Source: Chryseomicrobium aureum (GTDB taxonomy: Bacteria > Bacillota > Bacilli > Bacillales_A > Planococcaceae). Taken from it: a stretch of 64,000 nt of DNA. The position numbers and the translations under genes were made by a program. The DNA lies in NCBI RefSeq assembly GCF_016909155.1, contig NZ_JAFBFG010000004.1:53947-117946 (forward strand), written 5' to 3'. The notes under the pieces were generated by a model. The model worked only from the letters and a program-made list of their open reading frames with translations, had not been told where the DNA came from and did not search any database. Positions within the stretch are counted from its first letter, which is position 1. Each line of letters opens with the position of its first letter. Shown here one piece after another: positions 1-9,229 of this stretch.

Positions 1-53
1 AAACTTTTGACATCCTGTTCACTCCTCTTCATTTCATTCTGACCTATTATAGC

Positions 54-84
54 AAAAAAAAGAGAAGACTTTCTAGGTCTCCTC
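54..84 (-). terminator. Rho-independent terminator of the EAL-domain gene
   Basis: On the minus strand GAGGAGAC pairs with GTCTTCTC (one G-U pair) around a 7-nt loop, followed by an unbroken T run. The stem overlaps the last codons and stop of the EAL gene, so transcription ends within a few bases of the stop codon. The 53 bases before it hold nothing I can identify. Confidence 0.8.
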
Positions 85-2277
85 AGTTTTGATTATTTCG
101 TCTATTTGCGCGAGAGGTAATGGCTTATAGAAATAGTACCCTTGTCCGATAGAACAACTCATTCCACGCAGTAAAATCATTTGTTCATAGGTCTCAATGC
201 CCTCTGCAACGGCTCGAATATCGAGTTTGTCAGCGAGATCGATAATTGTTTGGACCACCGCTCGTGTTCCACTCGTATGAATTTGTGAGATGAAGCTCCG
301 GTCTAATTTAATTTCAGAGATCGGAAGTTCATGCAAATAACTGAGTGATGAATAGCCAATTCCAAAGTCATCGATGGAACAATGAATCCCCTCTTTTGCG
401 AGATTTTTCAAAATCGTTTTTGCTTGCTCCAAGTCTTCAAGACGAATACTTTCTGTCAGCTCCAGCACAATGCATTCTGATGGGAGGTCGTAGTCTTTTA
501 ACAATCGAAGTAAACTTTCTAAAAAGCCAGATTGATAAAAGTGGTTCGGCGAGATGTTCACTGCTACTGGGTAAAGGTATTTGTGTTTAGATTGGCGGTC
601 ACTTTGCCATGATAAAACTTTATTTAAAATAATCATCTCGAGTTGGTCAATTTTACCCGCGCTCTCGGTCGCTTCGATGAAGTCGACTGGAGAAACGATG
701 CCAAGACGACTCGAGGTCCAACGCGCAAGTGCTTCAAAACTGATGATCCGACCGCTCTCCATATCGACTTTCGGTTGCAAATGGACATCAAATTCCTGCT
801 CCCGCAAGCCAATTTCAATGGCACTTTGCAATTCCATATTGCGCTTGATGGCTTCATCCATCTCTTCTGAATAATAACAGACCTGCTCACCGTTTCGTTT
901 TTTCGCTTCAGAGAGAGCAAGATCTGCCTGACGAATGAGCTGCGTCACTTCATCACCTTTTTGATACGGTACGACACCAATATGAAGAGGGAGAAAAATT
1001 TCCATTTGATCGATTTTGATTGGGAAATGACCAGCTCGTAGGAGCAGTTCTAGAATATCTCGGAAATCTTCCCGCCTTGTATTCCCTGCCAAAATAAGCG
1101 TTGTGCTCGTAAAGCGTGCCATCACATAGTTGTAGTCTTCCAAGATTCCGTCTAATCGACGGCCCAATTCTTTCAACACTAGGGATGCGATTTCTCGTCC
1201 AAACATATCGACAATTTCCGGATGGTTTGTCGGTGTAACGATTGCGACAAATCCATTTTCTGAGTCCTCATTCAAATCTTTGACCTCTGTATAAAAATAG
1301 TTCATATTGGCAAGGCCTGTTTCCTGGTCTTGATACGCCAAATGCAGAATTTTTTCTTGATCCGCTGCATTGCGGAATGCGAGTAGAACGAGCGGCACGA
1401 TTTTTTGAATAAACGCCATTTCGAGTTTCGTAGGGCTAATACTTTCGCGGAAATAAACACCGAACGTCCCTATCGTTTGCCGCTGGTGATTGACAATCGG
1501 GAAACTCCAACACGCCTTAAACCCATAAAGATTCGGACCTTCCCCGATATACGGAATCCAATTTGGGGAGTTCTCAACATCCTCAGTGATGACAACTTGC
1601 TGATGGTAAGCTGCTGCTCCACACGTTCCAGAATTCGGCCCAATCTCTAGACCCTCTATTACTTTTGAATACTCTTTCGGTAAAGACTTGGTGGCAAGTC
1701 CATAGAGATGGCCATCGCGCACGTGCATGATGCTACACATCGAACCTTCTGTGAAAAACTGCTCTACTTTATAACAAATTTCTTGAAGAAGTGAACTGAT
1801 GGCATAGCCTTTTTCAATTCCTTCATAGATCTCTGCTTGCATTTCAATGATAGACTCTTGTTGTTTTTGGACAGTAATATCGGATTGAAGAGCCACTTCG
1901 AACACGGAATTACCAGCACTGTCATAAAACGTTTGGCCGATGACATCAAACCAAATAGGTGTGCCGTCCTTACAATAGTGTAAAACTTCACGTCTAGAAG
2001 ATCCCATTTCATTAAAATCCCAGCTGATCAAACGCTCCGTCTCGTGAAAATGAGAACTGCTATATTGTTGACTTCCATAAAGAAAAGAGACACTCTTTCC
2101 ATAGACATCCGATGGTTGAAATCCTGTCTTTTCAGAAAAGGCTTCATTGACATAAATGATAGGTTTTCCTGGAAGGTTAGGGTCCCGAACGATATAACTT
2201 GTATCAAATTGACTACCTATCTTTTTAATCCAGTGCAAGAGTTCTGTTCGCACCGCGTTATCAATCTGTTGGCTCAT
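73..2277 (-). CDS. PAS-GAF-(degenerate GGDEF)-EAL cyclic-di-GMP phosphodiesterase
   Basis: Predicted cytoplasmic c-di-GMP phosphodiesterase of 734 residues with no membrane segment. A PAS sensor lies at about residues 10-140, a GAF domain at about 155-305, a GGDEF-like fold at about 310-475 and an EAL domain at about 490-730. The EAL domain keeps FEALARW (Glu near 515), NIS, ELTES, IDDFG (near 636), KLDRSFI and AEGIE, so hydrolysis of c-di-GMP to pGpG is expected. At the GGDEF loop position the chain reads ARFTSTT, so cyclase activity is unlikely; a regulatory GTP-binding role is possible. The ATG follows a G-rich Shine-Dalgarno (GGGGGG, 5-nt spacer). The gene lies alone between the glyA terminator and its own terminator. 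The sensed signal cannot be inferred. Confidence 0.93.
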   Translation of the reverse strand: MSQQIDNAVRTELLHWIKKIGSQFDTSYIVRDPNLPGKPIIYVNEAFSEKTGFQPSDVYGKSVSFLYGSQQYSSSHFHETERLISWDFNEMGSSRREVLHYCKDGTPIWFDVIGQTFYDSAGNSVFEVALQSDITVQKQQESIIEMQAEIYEGIEKGYAISSLLQEICYKVEQFFTEGSMCSIMHVRDGHLYGLATKSLPKEYSKVIEGLEIGPNSGTCGAAAYHQQVVITEDVENSPNWIPYIGEGPNLYGFKACWSFPIVNHQRQTIGTFGVYFRESISPTKLEMAFIQKIVPLVLLAFRNAADQEKILHLAYQDQETGLANMNYFYTEVKDLNEDSENGFVAIVTPTNHPEIVDMFGREIASLVLKELGRRLDGILEDYNYVMARFTSTTLILAGNTRREDFRDILELLLRAGHFPIKIDQMEIFLPLHIGVVPYQKGDEVTQLIRQADLALSEAKKRNGEQVCYYSEEMDEAIKRNMELQSAIEIGLREQEFDVHLQPKVDMESGRIISFEALARWTSSRLGIVSPVDFIEATESAGKIDQLEMIILNKVLSWQSDRQSKHKYLYPVAVNISPNHFYQSGFLESLLRLLKDYDLPSECIVLELTESIRLEDLEQAKTILKNLAKEGIHCSIDDFGIGYSSLSYLHELPISEIKLDRSFISQIHTSGTRAVVQTIIDLADKLDIRAVAEGIETYEQMILLRGMSCSIGQGYYFYKPLPLAQIDEIIKTEET

Positions 2278-2334
2278 ACCCGCCCCCCTCTACTGAATAG
2301 TCACGAATGATTTTCTTTAGTTTACGGAAAATTG

Positions 2335-2370
2335 CGAAAAAAAGCCACCTCATTTTTTTGGAGGTGGCTC
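2335..2370 (-). terminator. Terminator downstream of glyA
   Basis: The minus strand has AGCCACCTC and GAGGTGGCT as a perfect 9-bp stem around an A-rich loop, followed by a T run. It lies 15 bp past the glyA stop and separates glyA from the EAL gene. Confidence 0.9.
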
Positions 2371-2384
2371 GTAGTTCTCATATA

Positions 2385-3620
2385 TTAAGCATAAAGTGGA
2401 AACTTGTCCGTCAACGCTTTCACTCGATCTTTCGCAGTCGCGAGGGCCGCTTCGTCTTCATGATTTTTCAGAAGATCAGCGATAATTTTACCGATTTCTT
2501 TCATCTCATCTTCTTTGAATCCACGCGATGTGACAGCTGGCGTTCCAATTCGAATACCAGAAGTGACGAACGGGCTTTCTTGGTCGAATGGAATTGTATT
2601 CTTGTTAACTGTGATGCCGACTTCATCAAGGACATGCTCGGCTACTTTCCCAGTCAATCCTAAACCTTTTACATCGATCAAAAATACATGGTTGTCTGTT
2701 CCGCCAGATACGATACGCACTCCCTCTTCTGACAGAGTAGCGGCTAACGCTTGTGCGTTTACGATTACTTGTTGTTGATACGTTTTGAAATCGTCTTGAA
2801 GTGCTTCACCAAATGCGACAGCTTTCGCTGCAATCACATGCATAAGTGGTCCACCTTGAATACCTGGGAAGATTGTCTTGTCGATTTTCTTTGCCCACTC
2901 TTCAGTAGTCAAAATCAATCCACCACGTGGTCCACGAAGTGTTTTATGTGTAGTCGATGTGACAAAATGGGAATGTGGCACTGGGTTTGGATGCAAACCA
3001 GCAGCGACAAGTCCTGCGATGTGCGCCATATCGACCATTAAATATGCACCGACTTCATCTGCGATTTCACGAAACTTCGCGAAGTCAATTGTGCGTGAGT
3101 ATGCACTTGCTCCTGCTACGATCATTTTCGGCTTATGCTCAAGCGCTTTTTGACGAACATCTTCATAATCGATCAGTTCGTTTTCTTTGTTGACACCGTA
3201 CTCGACGAAGTTGTACTGAATTCCACTGAAGTTAACAGGTGAACCGTGTGTTAAATGCCCACCGTGTGAAAGGTTCATTCCAAGGATTGTATCCCCTTGC
3301 TCAAGTGCTGTCATGTAGACCGCCATGTTCGCTTGTGAACCAGAGTGTGGCTGGACGTTGGCGTGTTCTGCACCGAATAGTTCTTTTAAACGGTCACGTG
3401 CGATGTTTTCAACGACATCGACGTGCTCACATCCACCGTAATAGCGTTTCGCAGGATAGCCTTCTGCATATTTATTTGTCAGTACAGAGCCTTGCGCTTC
3501 CATAACAGCTTGTGTGACAAAGTTTTCAGAGGCGATCAGTTCGATATTGGCCTGCTGACGCTTTTTTTCGTTTTCCATTGCTTCGAATACGGCTTGGTCT
3601 TGCGCTTGAATGTTTTTCAC
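2385..3620 (-). CDS. glyA: Serine hydroxymethyltransferase
   Basis: PLP enzyme interconverting serine and glycine with tetrahydrofolate; main cellular source of one-carbon units. The 411-residue length matches the family. Visible signatures are ELIASENF near the N-terminus, [13 protein letters not shown], the AHIAGL region with the PLP-contacting Asp, and the Schiff-base lysine in [15 protein letters not shown] use the GTG at 3620 because AGGAGG lies 9 nt upstream. The reading frame stays open further upstream, but that part runs into ywlG and lacks family similarity. The ywlG stop is 13 bp upstream, so glyA is the last gene of the rpiB-ywlG-glyA run, as in Bacillus, and ends in a strong terminator. 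Confidence 0.97.
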   Translation of the reverse strand: MKNIQAQDQAVFEAMENEKKRQQANIELIASENFVTQAVMEAQGSVLTNKYAEGYPAKRYYGGCEHVDVVENIARDRLKELFGAEHANVQPHSGSQANMAVYMTALEQGDTILGMNLSHGGHLTHGSPVNFSGIQYNFVEYGVNKENELIDYEDVRQKALEHKPKMIVAGASAYSRTIDFAKFREIADEVGAYLMVDMAHIAGLVAAGLHPNPVPHSHFVTSTTHKTLRGPRGGLILTTEEWAKKIDKTIFPGIQGGPLMHVIAAKAVAFGEALQDDFKTYQQQVIVNAQALAATLSEEGVRIVSGGTDNHVFLIDVKGLGLTGKVAEHVLDEVGITVNKNTIPFDQESPFVTSGIRIGTPAVTSRGFKEDEMKEIGKIIADLLKNHEDEAALATAKDRVKALTDKFPLYA

Positions 3621-3633
3621 TATGATGTTCCTC

Positions 3634-4182
3634 CTAGTTTCCATAAAATGCACGTCGTCCACCAATGAGCTTTGGACGTGTGGCAGCCGTGGTGACGATG
3701 GCATCACCTATCATCTTCACGGATGTTCGAACAGGTACAGCGACTTCTTTCAAATGCATCCCAATCAATGTTTGACCAATATCGATGCCTGCATGCGCGC
3801 GAATGTTCTCTACGACGACTGGGTCATGGAACTGTTCATAGGCATAGGCAGACATGGAACCGCCTGCAGATGGGACCGGTATAACCGATACTTCTTCGAG
3901 CTGAAACTTGTCAGCCGTTTCGCGACACATGGTGAGTGCGCGGTTTATATGTTCACAGCCTTGAAACGCAAGATAAACACCTTTTCGTCTTGCGAATTCC
4001 TCGAGGGGCTCAAAAAGTGCCTCTGCAACTTCCGTGGCCCCCGCTGTTCCAATTTTCTTCCCGATAACTTCTGAGGTGGAGCAGCCGACGACAAAGAGTG
4101 TAGCCGGTTTGATGTCCATGAGTTGTTCGAATTCGTTCAGCAGCTGTTCAAGTTGTGCTTTCCACTGGCTTGTTGCTTCCAT
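3634..4182 (-). CDS. ywlG: YwlG/UPF0340 family protein (DUF436)
   Basis: Conserved protein of unknown biochemical role, 182 residues, the usual family length. It carries family-like stretches such as [27 protein letters not shown] with a conserved Cys-His pair, and a C-terminal [11 protein letters not shown]. The ATG at 4182 is chosen because GGGAGG sits 8 nt upstream; an in-frame ATG a few codons earlier lacks this. The gene lies between rpiB and glyA with a 13-bp gap to glyA, the same order as in B. subtilis, which suggests co-transcription with one-carbon and ribose-phosphate genes. I know of no assigned reaction. Confidence 0.92.
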   Translation of the reverse strand: MEATSQWKAQLEQLLNEFEQLMDIKPATLFVVGCSTSEVIGKKIGTAGATEVAEALFEPLEEFARRKGVYLAFQGCEHINRALTMCRETADKFQLEEVSVIPVPSAGGSMSAYAYEQFHDPVVVENIRAHAGIDIGQTLIGMHLKEVAVPVRTSVKMIGDAIVTTAATRPKLIGGRRAFYGN

Positions 4183-4210
4183 TCCAAACGCCTCCCTCAT
4201 AGGAATTGAT

Positions 4211-4654
4211 TTAGTTGTTGTCTTCGATTTGTGCAATTTTGTTGATACGTGTTTCGTGACGGCCGCCTTCGAATTCGTTCTCGAGCCAAGTCGATACGAT
4301 TTCGCGAGCAAGACCTGCCCCAATGACACGCTCACCCATTGCAAGGATGTTTGAGTTGTTGTGGCATTTTGTCATTTTTGCAGAAAATACGTCGTGGACG
4401 AGCGCACAACGAATACCTTTGTATTTGTTAGCGGCAATCGACATTCCGATTCCAGTTCCACAAATCAAAATTCCTGAATCAAACTCGCCTCCTGCAACGC
4501 CCTCACATACTGGCTTTGCATAGTCTGGGTAGTCCACAGAGTCTTTTGTTTGGGGACCGAAGTCTGTGACTTGATGGCCTAGTTCTTCTAGAAGCGAGAC
4601 AATTTCTTTTCGTAAGTTGTTTCCGCCATGGTCGGATGAAATGGCAATGTTCAC
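4211..4654 (-). CDS. rpiB: Ribose-5-phosphate isomerase B
   Basis: Interconverts ribose 5-phosphate and ribulose 5-phosphate in the pentose phosphate pathway. RpiB/LacAB-fold protein of 147 residues with SSDHGG at the N-terminus, the active-site motif GILICGTGIGMSIAANK (catalytic Cys) and GERVIGAGLAREIV. The GTG at 4654 is preferred over the ATG two codons earlier: GAGGG lies about 7 nt before the GTG but touches the ATG, and the resulting VNIAISSDHGG aligns end to end with the Bacillus N-terminus. It sits between ywlE and ywlG in the conserved order. Some RpiB relatives act on other sugar phosphates (allose), but nothing here points that way. Confidence 0.95.
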   Translation of the reverse strand: MNIAISSDHGGNNLRKEIVSLLEELGHQVTDFGPQTKDSVDYPDYAKPVCEGVAGGEFDSGILICGTGIGMSIAANKYKGIRCALVHDVFSAKMTKCHNNSNILAMGERVIGAGLAREIVSTWLENEFEGGRHETRINKIAQIEDNN

Positions 4655-4700
4655 GTGCATTCCCTCATTTCTGTATCATTCGTTCAAGTCCATCATATCA

Positions 4701-5147
4701 TTAATTTTTGTCGTTGTGGAGATGCAGTCGGTGAAGTGCTTTTTGTTGCAATTGTTCAAGTTGATACAGTGTAAACTGATAATCTTGCAAGTTCCCTCCA
4801 AACGGATCTGCAATTTCAAATGCGTTTTCTGGATCTGCAAATTCCGAATAGGTGAAGACCTTATCGCGATTTTCCGGAAACGCATGGAGAAGCGCATGCT
4901 TGTGACTCGTTGTCATCGTCAAAACGACATCCGCCCAATCCAGTAGGTCTGCTGTCACGGGTTGAGAAGCATGCGAAGCATCTACCCCCTTTTCAGCCAA
5001 GGCTTGTTTGGCATGATAGGACATGTCCGCTCCGTGGCTTGCATAGACACCAGCCGATTGAACTTCGAAGCCATCGACCTCGCGCCAAATTGCTGCTGCC
5101 ATTGGACTACGACATGTATTTCCTGTACAAACAAATAAAATGTTCAT
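4701..5147 (-). CDS. ywlE: Protein arginine phosphatase YwlE
   Basis: Low-molecular-weight phosphatase fold, 148 residues. The P-loop is VCTGNTCRSP at residues 6-15, with catalytic Cys7 and Arg13. The general-acid loop DPFGG lies in the C-terminal third. The threonine in the loop (CTGNT) matches the residue reported to give B. subtilis YwlE its preference for phospho-arginine over phospho-tyrosine. By homology it opposes the McsB arginine kinase in the stress and Clp proteolysis pathway; mcsB is not in this window. It lies between sua5 and rpiB; the manganese exporter gene mntP (ywlD), found here in B. subtilis, is absent. Confidence 0.94.
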   Translation of the reverse strand: MNILFVCTGNTCRSPMAAAIWREVDGFEVQSAGVYASHGADMSYHAKQALAEKGVDASHASQPVTADLLDWADVVLTMTTSHKHALLHAFPENRDKVFTYSEFADPENAFEIADPFGGNLQDYQFTLYQLEQLQQKALHRLHLHNDKN

Positions 5148-5182
5148 AGAAAGTCATCTCCTTTTTACCCCTCGTGGTTATC

Positions 5183-6202
5183 TCATAACCAACTACCGCC
5201 CGCAGCTTTCTCGAGACGGTTCATCAATGCCTTGCCGACTCCTTCAGCTGGGAAAGCGGCCGCCACAATCAAATCGACTTCTACTTGATTACATGCCCGA
5301 AGTGCATTAAACAAGTGACGGCTAATTGACTCGAGTGACGCGTCAGTCCCGAGTGACAAAAACTCATCGTGAGGAAGGTGGCGATACTTTTCTGGAGCCA
5401 CCAGCGCAATCTTTTTACCCATTCTGCGCAGCTCTTCCATTTTGTCACCTGTTATTGCCTGATCTAAATATGCTAAGTAAACCGGCGCATCTGGGGCATA
5501 GTGGGTATATTTCATCCCAGGTGCTTTCGGAGCCTGTTCTTCGCGAAGACGACCTGCACCTTGCATGTCTCCAATCACGTCTTGGAGCATTTCTTCTGTG
5601 ATGGAACCTGGGCGCAATAGTGCGGGTGGTTGAACGGTAAAGTCAACAATCGTCGATTCCAATCCGGCCGTTGCAGGTCCTCCATCCACAATCATTGGAA
5701 TGCGTCCCTCTAAATCTTCAATAACGTGACTTGCCGCAGTGGGGCTAGGTTTGCCACTGCGGTTTGCGCTTGGTGCCGCTATAGGAATGTTCGCGAATTC
5801 AAGAAGTTCATGGGCAACGGGATGCGCCGGCATTCGCACACCGACTGTGGATAACCCAGCTGACACGGCTGGCGCAAGTGCCCCTTCTTTTAAAGGTAAA
5901 ATTACCGTTAATGGACCCGGCCAGAATGCATCCATCGCTTTTTGTGCAAGTTCTGGAATATACGCGATGAACCCTTGCAGTTGCTCGGTTTTTCCTACAT
6001 GAACAATAAGTGGATTATCAGAAGGACGGCCCTTTGCCTCATAGATTTTAGCAACAGCTTGAGGATTTCTCGCATCTGCACCAAGGCCGTATACAGTCTC
6101 TGTCGGGAAAGCCACTACTTCTCCAGCGACCCACTTATCCACAATTTGTTGATAACTTTCAAGGTTATCCCCATCTCTATCCACATGTACAAACTTTGTC
6201 AT
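5183..6202 (-). CDS. sua5: Threonylcarbamoyl-AMP synthase (Sua5/TsaC family)
   Basis: Makes threonylcarbamoyl-AMP from threonine, bicarbonate and ATP, the first step of t6A37 tRNA modification. The 339 residues hold the YrdC domain (about 20-205: FPTETVYGLGADA, KGRPSDNPLIVH, PSANRSGKPSPT) and the C-terminal Sua5 domain (about 230-335) joined by a linker, so this is the long Sua5 type. The ATG is 6 bp past the stop of the small upstream gene, and its Shine-Dalgarno (AAGAAGGATGA) overlaps that gene's last codons, indicating translational coupling. Same place and orientation as ywlC in Bacillus. Confidence 0.96.
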   Translation of the reverse strand: MTKFVHVDRDGDNLESYQQIVDKWVAGEVVAFPTETVYGLGADARNPQAVAKIYEAKGRPSDNPLIVHVGKTEQLQGFIAYIPELAQKAMDAFWPGPLTVILPLKEGALAPAVSAGLSTVGVRMPAHPVAHELLEFANIPIAAPSANRSGKPSPTAASHVIEDLEGRIPMIVDGGPATAGLESTIVDFTVQPPALLRPGSITEEMLQDVIGDMQGAGRLREEQAPKAPGMKYTHYAPDAPVYLAYLDQAITGDKMEELRRMGKKIALVAPEKYRHLPHDEFLSLGTDASLESISRHLFNALRACNQVEVDLIVAAAFPAEGVGKALMNRLEKAAGGSWL

Positions 6203-6208
6203 TTCGCG

Positions 6209-6448
6209 TCATCCTTCTTGTAAACTGATTTTATCCCCATCCTGTGGAGAACTATCGTCATCATCTGTGGAAAACCATCGCTTCCATAGTGTGACAAAAA
6301 ACGATTTTGGCTCTCCGACATCCTTCTTGTCGTAGCAACTATTTTTCACGAGGATACACCAAAAGTTATCTCCACGTCCATCTAATAAGATCCATAGAAA
6401 ATGTTCAGCGGCGTCTAGCCGATTTAGTAAATTTTGAAAATGAGTCAT
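6209..6448 (-). CDS. Small hypothetical protein (79 aa) between prmC and sua5
   Basis: I do not recognise this 79-residue protein. It is supported by a good Shine-Dalgarno (AAGGGAG, 7 nt before the ATG) and by coupling to sua5, whose ribosome binding site lies in its final codons. It has an amphipathic N-terminus (HFQNLLNRLDAAEHF), an aromatic middle and a hydrophilic, acidic C-terminus containing DDDD. No signal peptide or membrane helix is evident. In B. subtilis this interval carries spoIIR, ywlA and ywlB; none is recognisable here. Confidence 0.6.
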   Translation of the reverse strand: MTHFQNLLNRLDAAEHFLWILLDGRGDNFWCILVKNSCYDKKDVGEPKSFFVTLWKRWFSTDDDDSSPQDGDKISLQEG

Positions 6449-6495
6449 CCCGATTCTCCCTTGAAATCAGCATGACCCACTTTCTACTACTCTAT

Positions 6496-7353
6496 TCATA
6501 AAGTTGCAAAAACCATTCGGTCGCGTCCGTTTAAATCTTCAACGACTTCCACTTTCGCTGTCGGAAGCGCTTGCTCTAGCAGTAGTTTAACTGCTGGACC
6601 TTGCAAATACCCGATTTCAAAACCGACGATGGCCTGCGCACTTAGTAGTTCTGGTAACCTTGCACACATCTTTTTGTAGAAATAAAGCCCCTCGTCTTCT
6701 GCAAATAGAGCAAGATGTGGTTCGTGGTCAAGGACGTTACCATGCATTTGCTGCTTTTCCACTTCTGCGATATAAGGGGGATTGGAGACGAAAATATCCC
6801 ACTTCTCCCCTTCAATCGGCTCGGTCATATCCCCTTGCAAGAATTGAACGTCTGCTTGTAGAAAAACAGCATTGTGTCGCGCGACTTCTAGAGCTTGAGA
6901 CGAGATATCCACAGCATGGACCTCAGCTTCTGGAATCTCCAGTTTCAAAGTCGTTGCGATGCATCCCGTACCTGTTCCGATATCCACAATTCGAACGGGT
7001 CGCTTGCCAAATAAAGTTTTCTTACGTTGTATGAGTTGCTCGATCAATTCTTCCGTTTCCGGACGAGGAATGAGGACATCCGGAGTCACTTTGAAGTGAC
7101 GGCCGTAAAATTCAGCTACTCCGCTTACATACTGATACGGCGTTCCGGTTGCGATTTGTTCAATTCCTTTTTCGTACTTTGTAATTTTATCTTCCGGAAA
7201 TGGATCGAACTGCTTCATCATCACATCACTGGACGTGAACTGTAAAACATCTTGCAAGAAAAACTTTGCAGCAAGTCCTTCTTGTCCGTTTGCCTCTAAA
7301 TAAGAAGAAGCCCACGAGAGGGCCTCTTGAATTGTATTAAATCGTACTTTCAT
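6496..7353 (-). CDS. prmC: Peptide chain release factor N5-glutamine methyltransferase
   Basis: SAM-dependent methyltransferase that methylates the Gln of the GGQ motif in release factors. In 285 residues there is an N-terminal helical release-factor-binding domain (1-80), IPRPETEEL, the SAM-binding motif [11 protein letters not shown] and the catalytic NPPY motif (VSNPPYIAE). Its ATG lies inside the end of prfA (17-bp overlap), and GGAGAAG from prfA provides the ribosome binding site, so its substrate RF1 is made from the same mRNA. Confidence 0.96.
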   Translation of the reverse strand: MKVRFNTIQEALSWASSYLEANGQEGLAAKFFLQDVLQFTSSDVMMKQFDPFPEDKITKYEKGIEQIATGTPYQYVSGVAEFYGRHFKVTPDVLIPRPETEELIEQLIQRKKTLFGKRPVRIVDIGTGTGCIATTLKLEIPEAEVHAVDISSQALEVARHNAVFLQADVQFLQGDMTEPIEGEKWDIFVSNPPYIAEVEKQQMHGNVLDHEPHLALFAEDEGLYFYKKMCARLPELLSAQAIVGFEIGYLQGPAVKLLLEQALPTAKVEVVEDLNGRDRMVFATL

Positions 7354-8416
7354 TCATCTTCTCCAGCTTTTCGGCTTGATCTTCGATAATCAATGCTTCA
7401 ATGATTTCATCGAGTTTGCCTTCCATAATTTGGTCAAGTTTCTGGATTGTCAGGCCGATACGATGGTCTGTTACACGATTTTGAGGGAAGTTGTACGTAC
7501 GGATACGCTCAGAACGGTCACCCGTTCCAACTGCTGATTTACGTACAGCATCGTATTCCGCTTGTGCTTCTTGACGGTACTTGTCCGCAACACGCGCACG
7601 CAGTACTTTCATCGCTTTTTCTTTGTTTTTGATTTGAGATTTCTCATCCTGACACGTCACGACTGTATTCGTTGGAATGTGTGTTAGACGAACCGCTGAC
7701 ATCGTCGTATTAACCGATTGTCCACCGGCACCAGACGATGCATACGCGTCAAAGCGAATGTCTTTGTCGTGAATTTCCACATCGACTTCTTCCACTTCCG
7801 GAAGACAGGCAACTGTCGCAGTTGACGTATGGATACGCCCACCCGACTCCGTTTCAGGAACACGTTGCACGCGGTGTGCACCGTTTTCATACTTCAATTT
7901 TGAGAAAGCTCCGTTTCCAGTAATCATGAAGACGACTTCTTTGTAACCACCAAGACCTGTAGGTGAAGAATCCATAATATCGATTTTCCAGCCATTTGTT
8001 TCAGCAAAGCGGCTGTACATGCGGAATAAGCTTCCAGCAAATAAAGCTGCCTCGTCTCCACCTGCTGCTCCGCGGATTTCCATGATGACGTTTTTGTCAT
8101 CGTTCGGGTCTTTCGGAATCAATAAAATGTGCAAGCGTTCTTCGAGTTTTTCGATTTGCTCCTCCAGTTCATTGACTTCTTCTTTGACCATTTCGCGCAT
8201 GTCTGCGTCGAGTTTGTCATCTAACATTTCTTTAGCTTCTGCCAATTGTTCTTTTGCTGCCTTGTATTCACGGTAAGCATCGACTGTTTCTTGTAGGTCC
8301 GATTGCTCTTTTGAGTACTGGCGAAGCTTGTTTGTATCATTGACGATTTCCGGGTCCGATAGCATTTCGTTCAGCTTGTCATAGCGGTCTTCAACGGCTT
8401 GTAAGCGATCAAACAT
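7337..8416 (-). CDS. prfA: Peptide chain release factor 1
   Basis: Terminates translation at UAA and UAG. The 359 residues include the N-terminal coiled coil, the PxT codon-recognition tripeptide in VPETESGGR, and the catalytic GGQ in [16 protein letters not shown] lies 5 nt before the ATG. It overlaps prmC by 17 bp. Upstream, between prfA and tdk, lies the 21-bp-period repeat array; no clear promoter was identified there. Confidence 0.97.
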   Translation of the reverse strand: MFDRLQAVEDRYDKLNEMLSDPEIVNDTNKLRQYSKEQSDLQETVDAYREYKAAKEQLAEAKEMLDDKLDADMREMVKEEVNELEEQIEKLEERLHILLIPKDPNDDKNVIMEIRGAAGGDEAALFAGSLFRMYSRFAETNGWKIDIMDSSPTGLGGYKEVVFMITGNGAFSKLKYENGAHRVQRVPETESGGRIHTSTATVACLPEVEEVDVEIHDKDIRFDAYASSGAGGQSVNTTMSAVRLTHIPTNTVVTCQDEKSQIKNKEKAMKVLRARVADKYRQEAQAEYDAVRKSAVGTGDRSERIRTYNFPQNRVTDHRIGLTIQKLDQIMEGKLDEIIEALIIEDQAEKLEKMNESTI

Positions 8417-8509
8417 AGGGACACCTCCTGGGGCGGGTTTGTTTTTAGGTTTTCTAGCAAAGGCTTTGGAAATTTGAGTTTGAACGTGTGCGCGGCGGTT
8501 GTGGCGAAT

Positions 8510-8625
8510 TAGTTTCCATAATATGACTCAGGGCACAAAACAAGGCTTTGAGGGCACAAAAACCCTTGCTCAAGTCACAAAACAACCATCTGAGGGCACA
8601 ATGAAGGCCCTTCAGGTCACAAAAC
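8510..8625 (+). repeat. 21-bp-period intergenic array A (core GGGCACAAAA, 5 units) with leader
   Basis: Five units start at 8531, 8552, 8573, 8594 and 8615, exactly 21 bp apart. The core varies as GGGCACAAAA, AGTCACAAAA, GGGCACAATG and GGTCACAAAA; the rest of each unit varies but is usually followed by TGA or TCA before the next core. The array is preceded at 8510-8528 by TAGTTTCCATAATATGACT, which recurs exactly before array C at 53866. It fills the tdk-prfA gap, ending 11 bp from the tdk stop. It is not CRISPR-like, since cores and spacers are far too short. Confidence 0.85.
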
Positions 8626-8636
8626 TAAAGCATTTC

Positions 8637-9209
8637 TCATAACGGCGGATTCGCATGACACTTCCGGCAAACCGGGTAGTAGCTATCGTTACCACCTATG
8701 ACGATTTGAGCGCCCGTGCGAACTGGCTTTTTGTTCTCATCCACACGCAAATTCATCGTTGCTTTACGGTGACAGAACCAACAAATTGTTTTCATTTCTT
8801 CGATTTTATCGGCGTACGTCAACATGTACCGGCTACCTTCAAACAATTCATTCATGAAGTCATTTTTCAGACCAAAGCCCATCACAGGAATATTTAGCTC
8901 ATCTACGATTTGGGTAAGTTGCAGGACGTGTTCTTTGCTAATGAATTGGACTTCATCAATAAGAACACAATAGATACGCTCATTTTGATCTTTTACGTAG
9001 TCAAACAAGTTGGTATCCTCAAATACCGGAATCGCTTTGCGCTTGAGTCCGATTCGACTTGCGACCGTTCCCACTTCGTCCCGTGTATCGATTGCTGGTG
9101 TGAAAATAATGACCGGTTTGTTTTGTTCTTCATAGTTGTGGGCAACTTTGAGGATCTCGATGGATTTCCCGCTGTTCATTGCGCCATGCTTGAAAAATAG
9201 TTGTGCCAT
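8637..9209 (-). CDS. tdk: Thymidine kinase (type II)
   Basis: Phosphorylates thymidine to dTMP in the salvage pathway. The 190 residues carry the P-loop GAMNSGKS (10-17), the Walker B-like LIDEVQF with the catalytic Glu, the lasso region, and a zinc site from CWFC and CRKC near the C-terminus. Length and motifs match bacterial TK1-type enzymes. A MITE-like repeat begins only about 20 bp upstream of the ATG, so most of the tdk leader or promoter consists of repeat sequence. Confidence 0.97.
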   Translation of the reverse strand: MAQLFFKHGAMNSGKSIEILKVAHNYEEQNKPVIIFTPAIDTRDEVGTVASRIGLKRKAIPVFEDTNLFDYVKDQNERIYCVLIDEVQFISKEHVLQLTQIVDELNIPVMGFGLKNDFMNELFEGSRYMLTYADKIEEMKTICWFCHRKATMNLRVDENKKPVRTGAQIVIGGNDSYYPVCRKCHANPPL

Positions 9210-9229
9210 GTAGGTACCCCTTTCTTATA

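Noticed and set aside
3610..4074. 154-codon plus-strand frame opposite ywlG
   Set aside because: Antisense to a conserved gene; no family resemblance or ribosome binding site.
8531..8625. A heptapeptide-repeat frame (pattern FCxL...) across array A on the minus strand
   Set aside because: The 21-bp period makes any frame repeat every seven residues. There is no start with a ribosome binding site, and array B, of the same architecture, does not keep a multiple of three.
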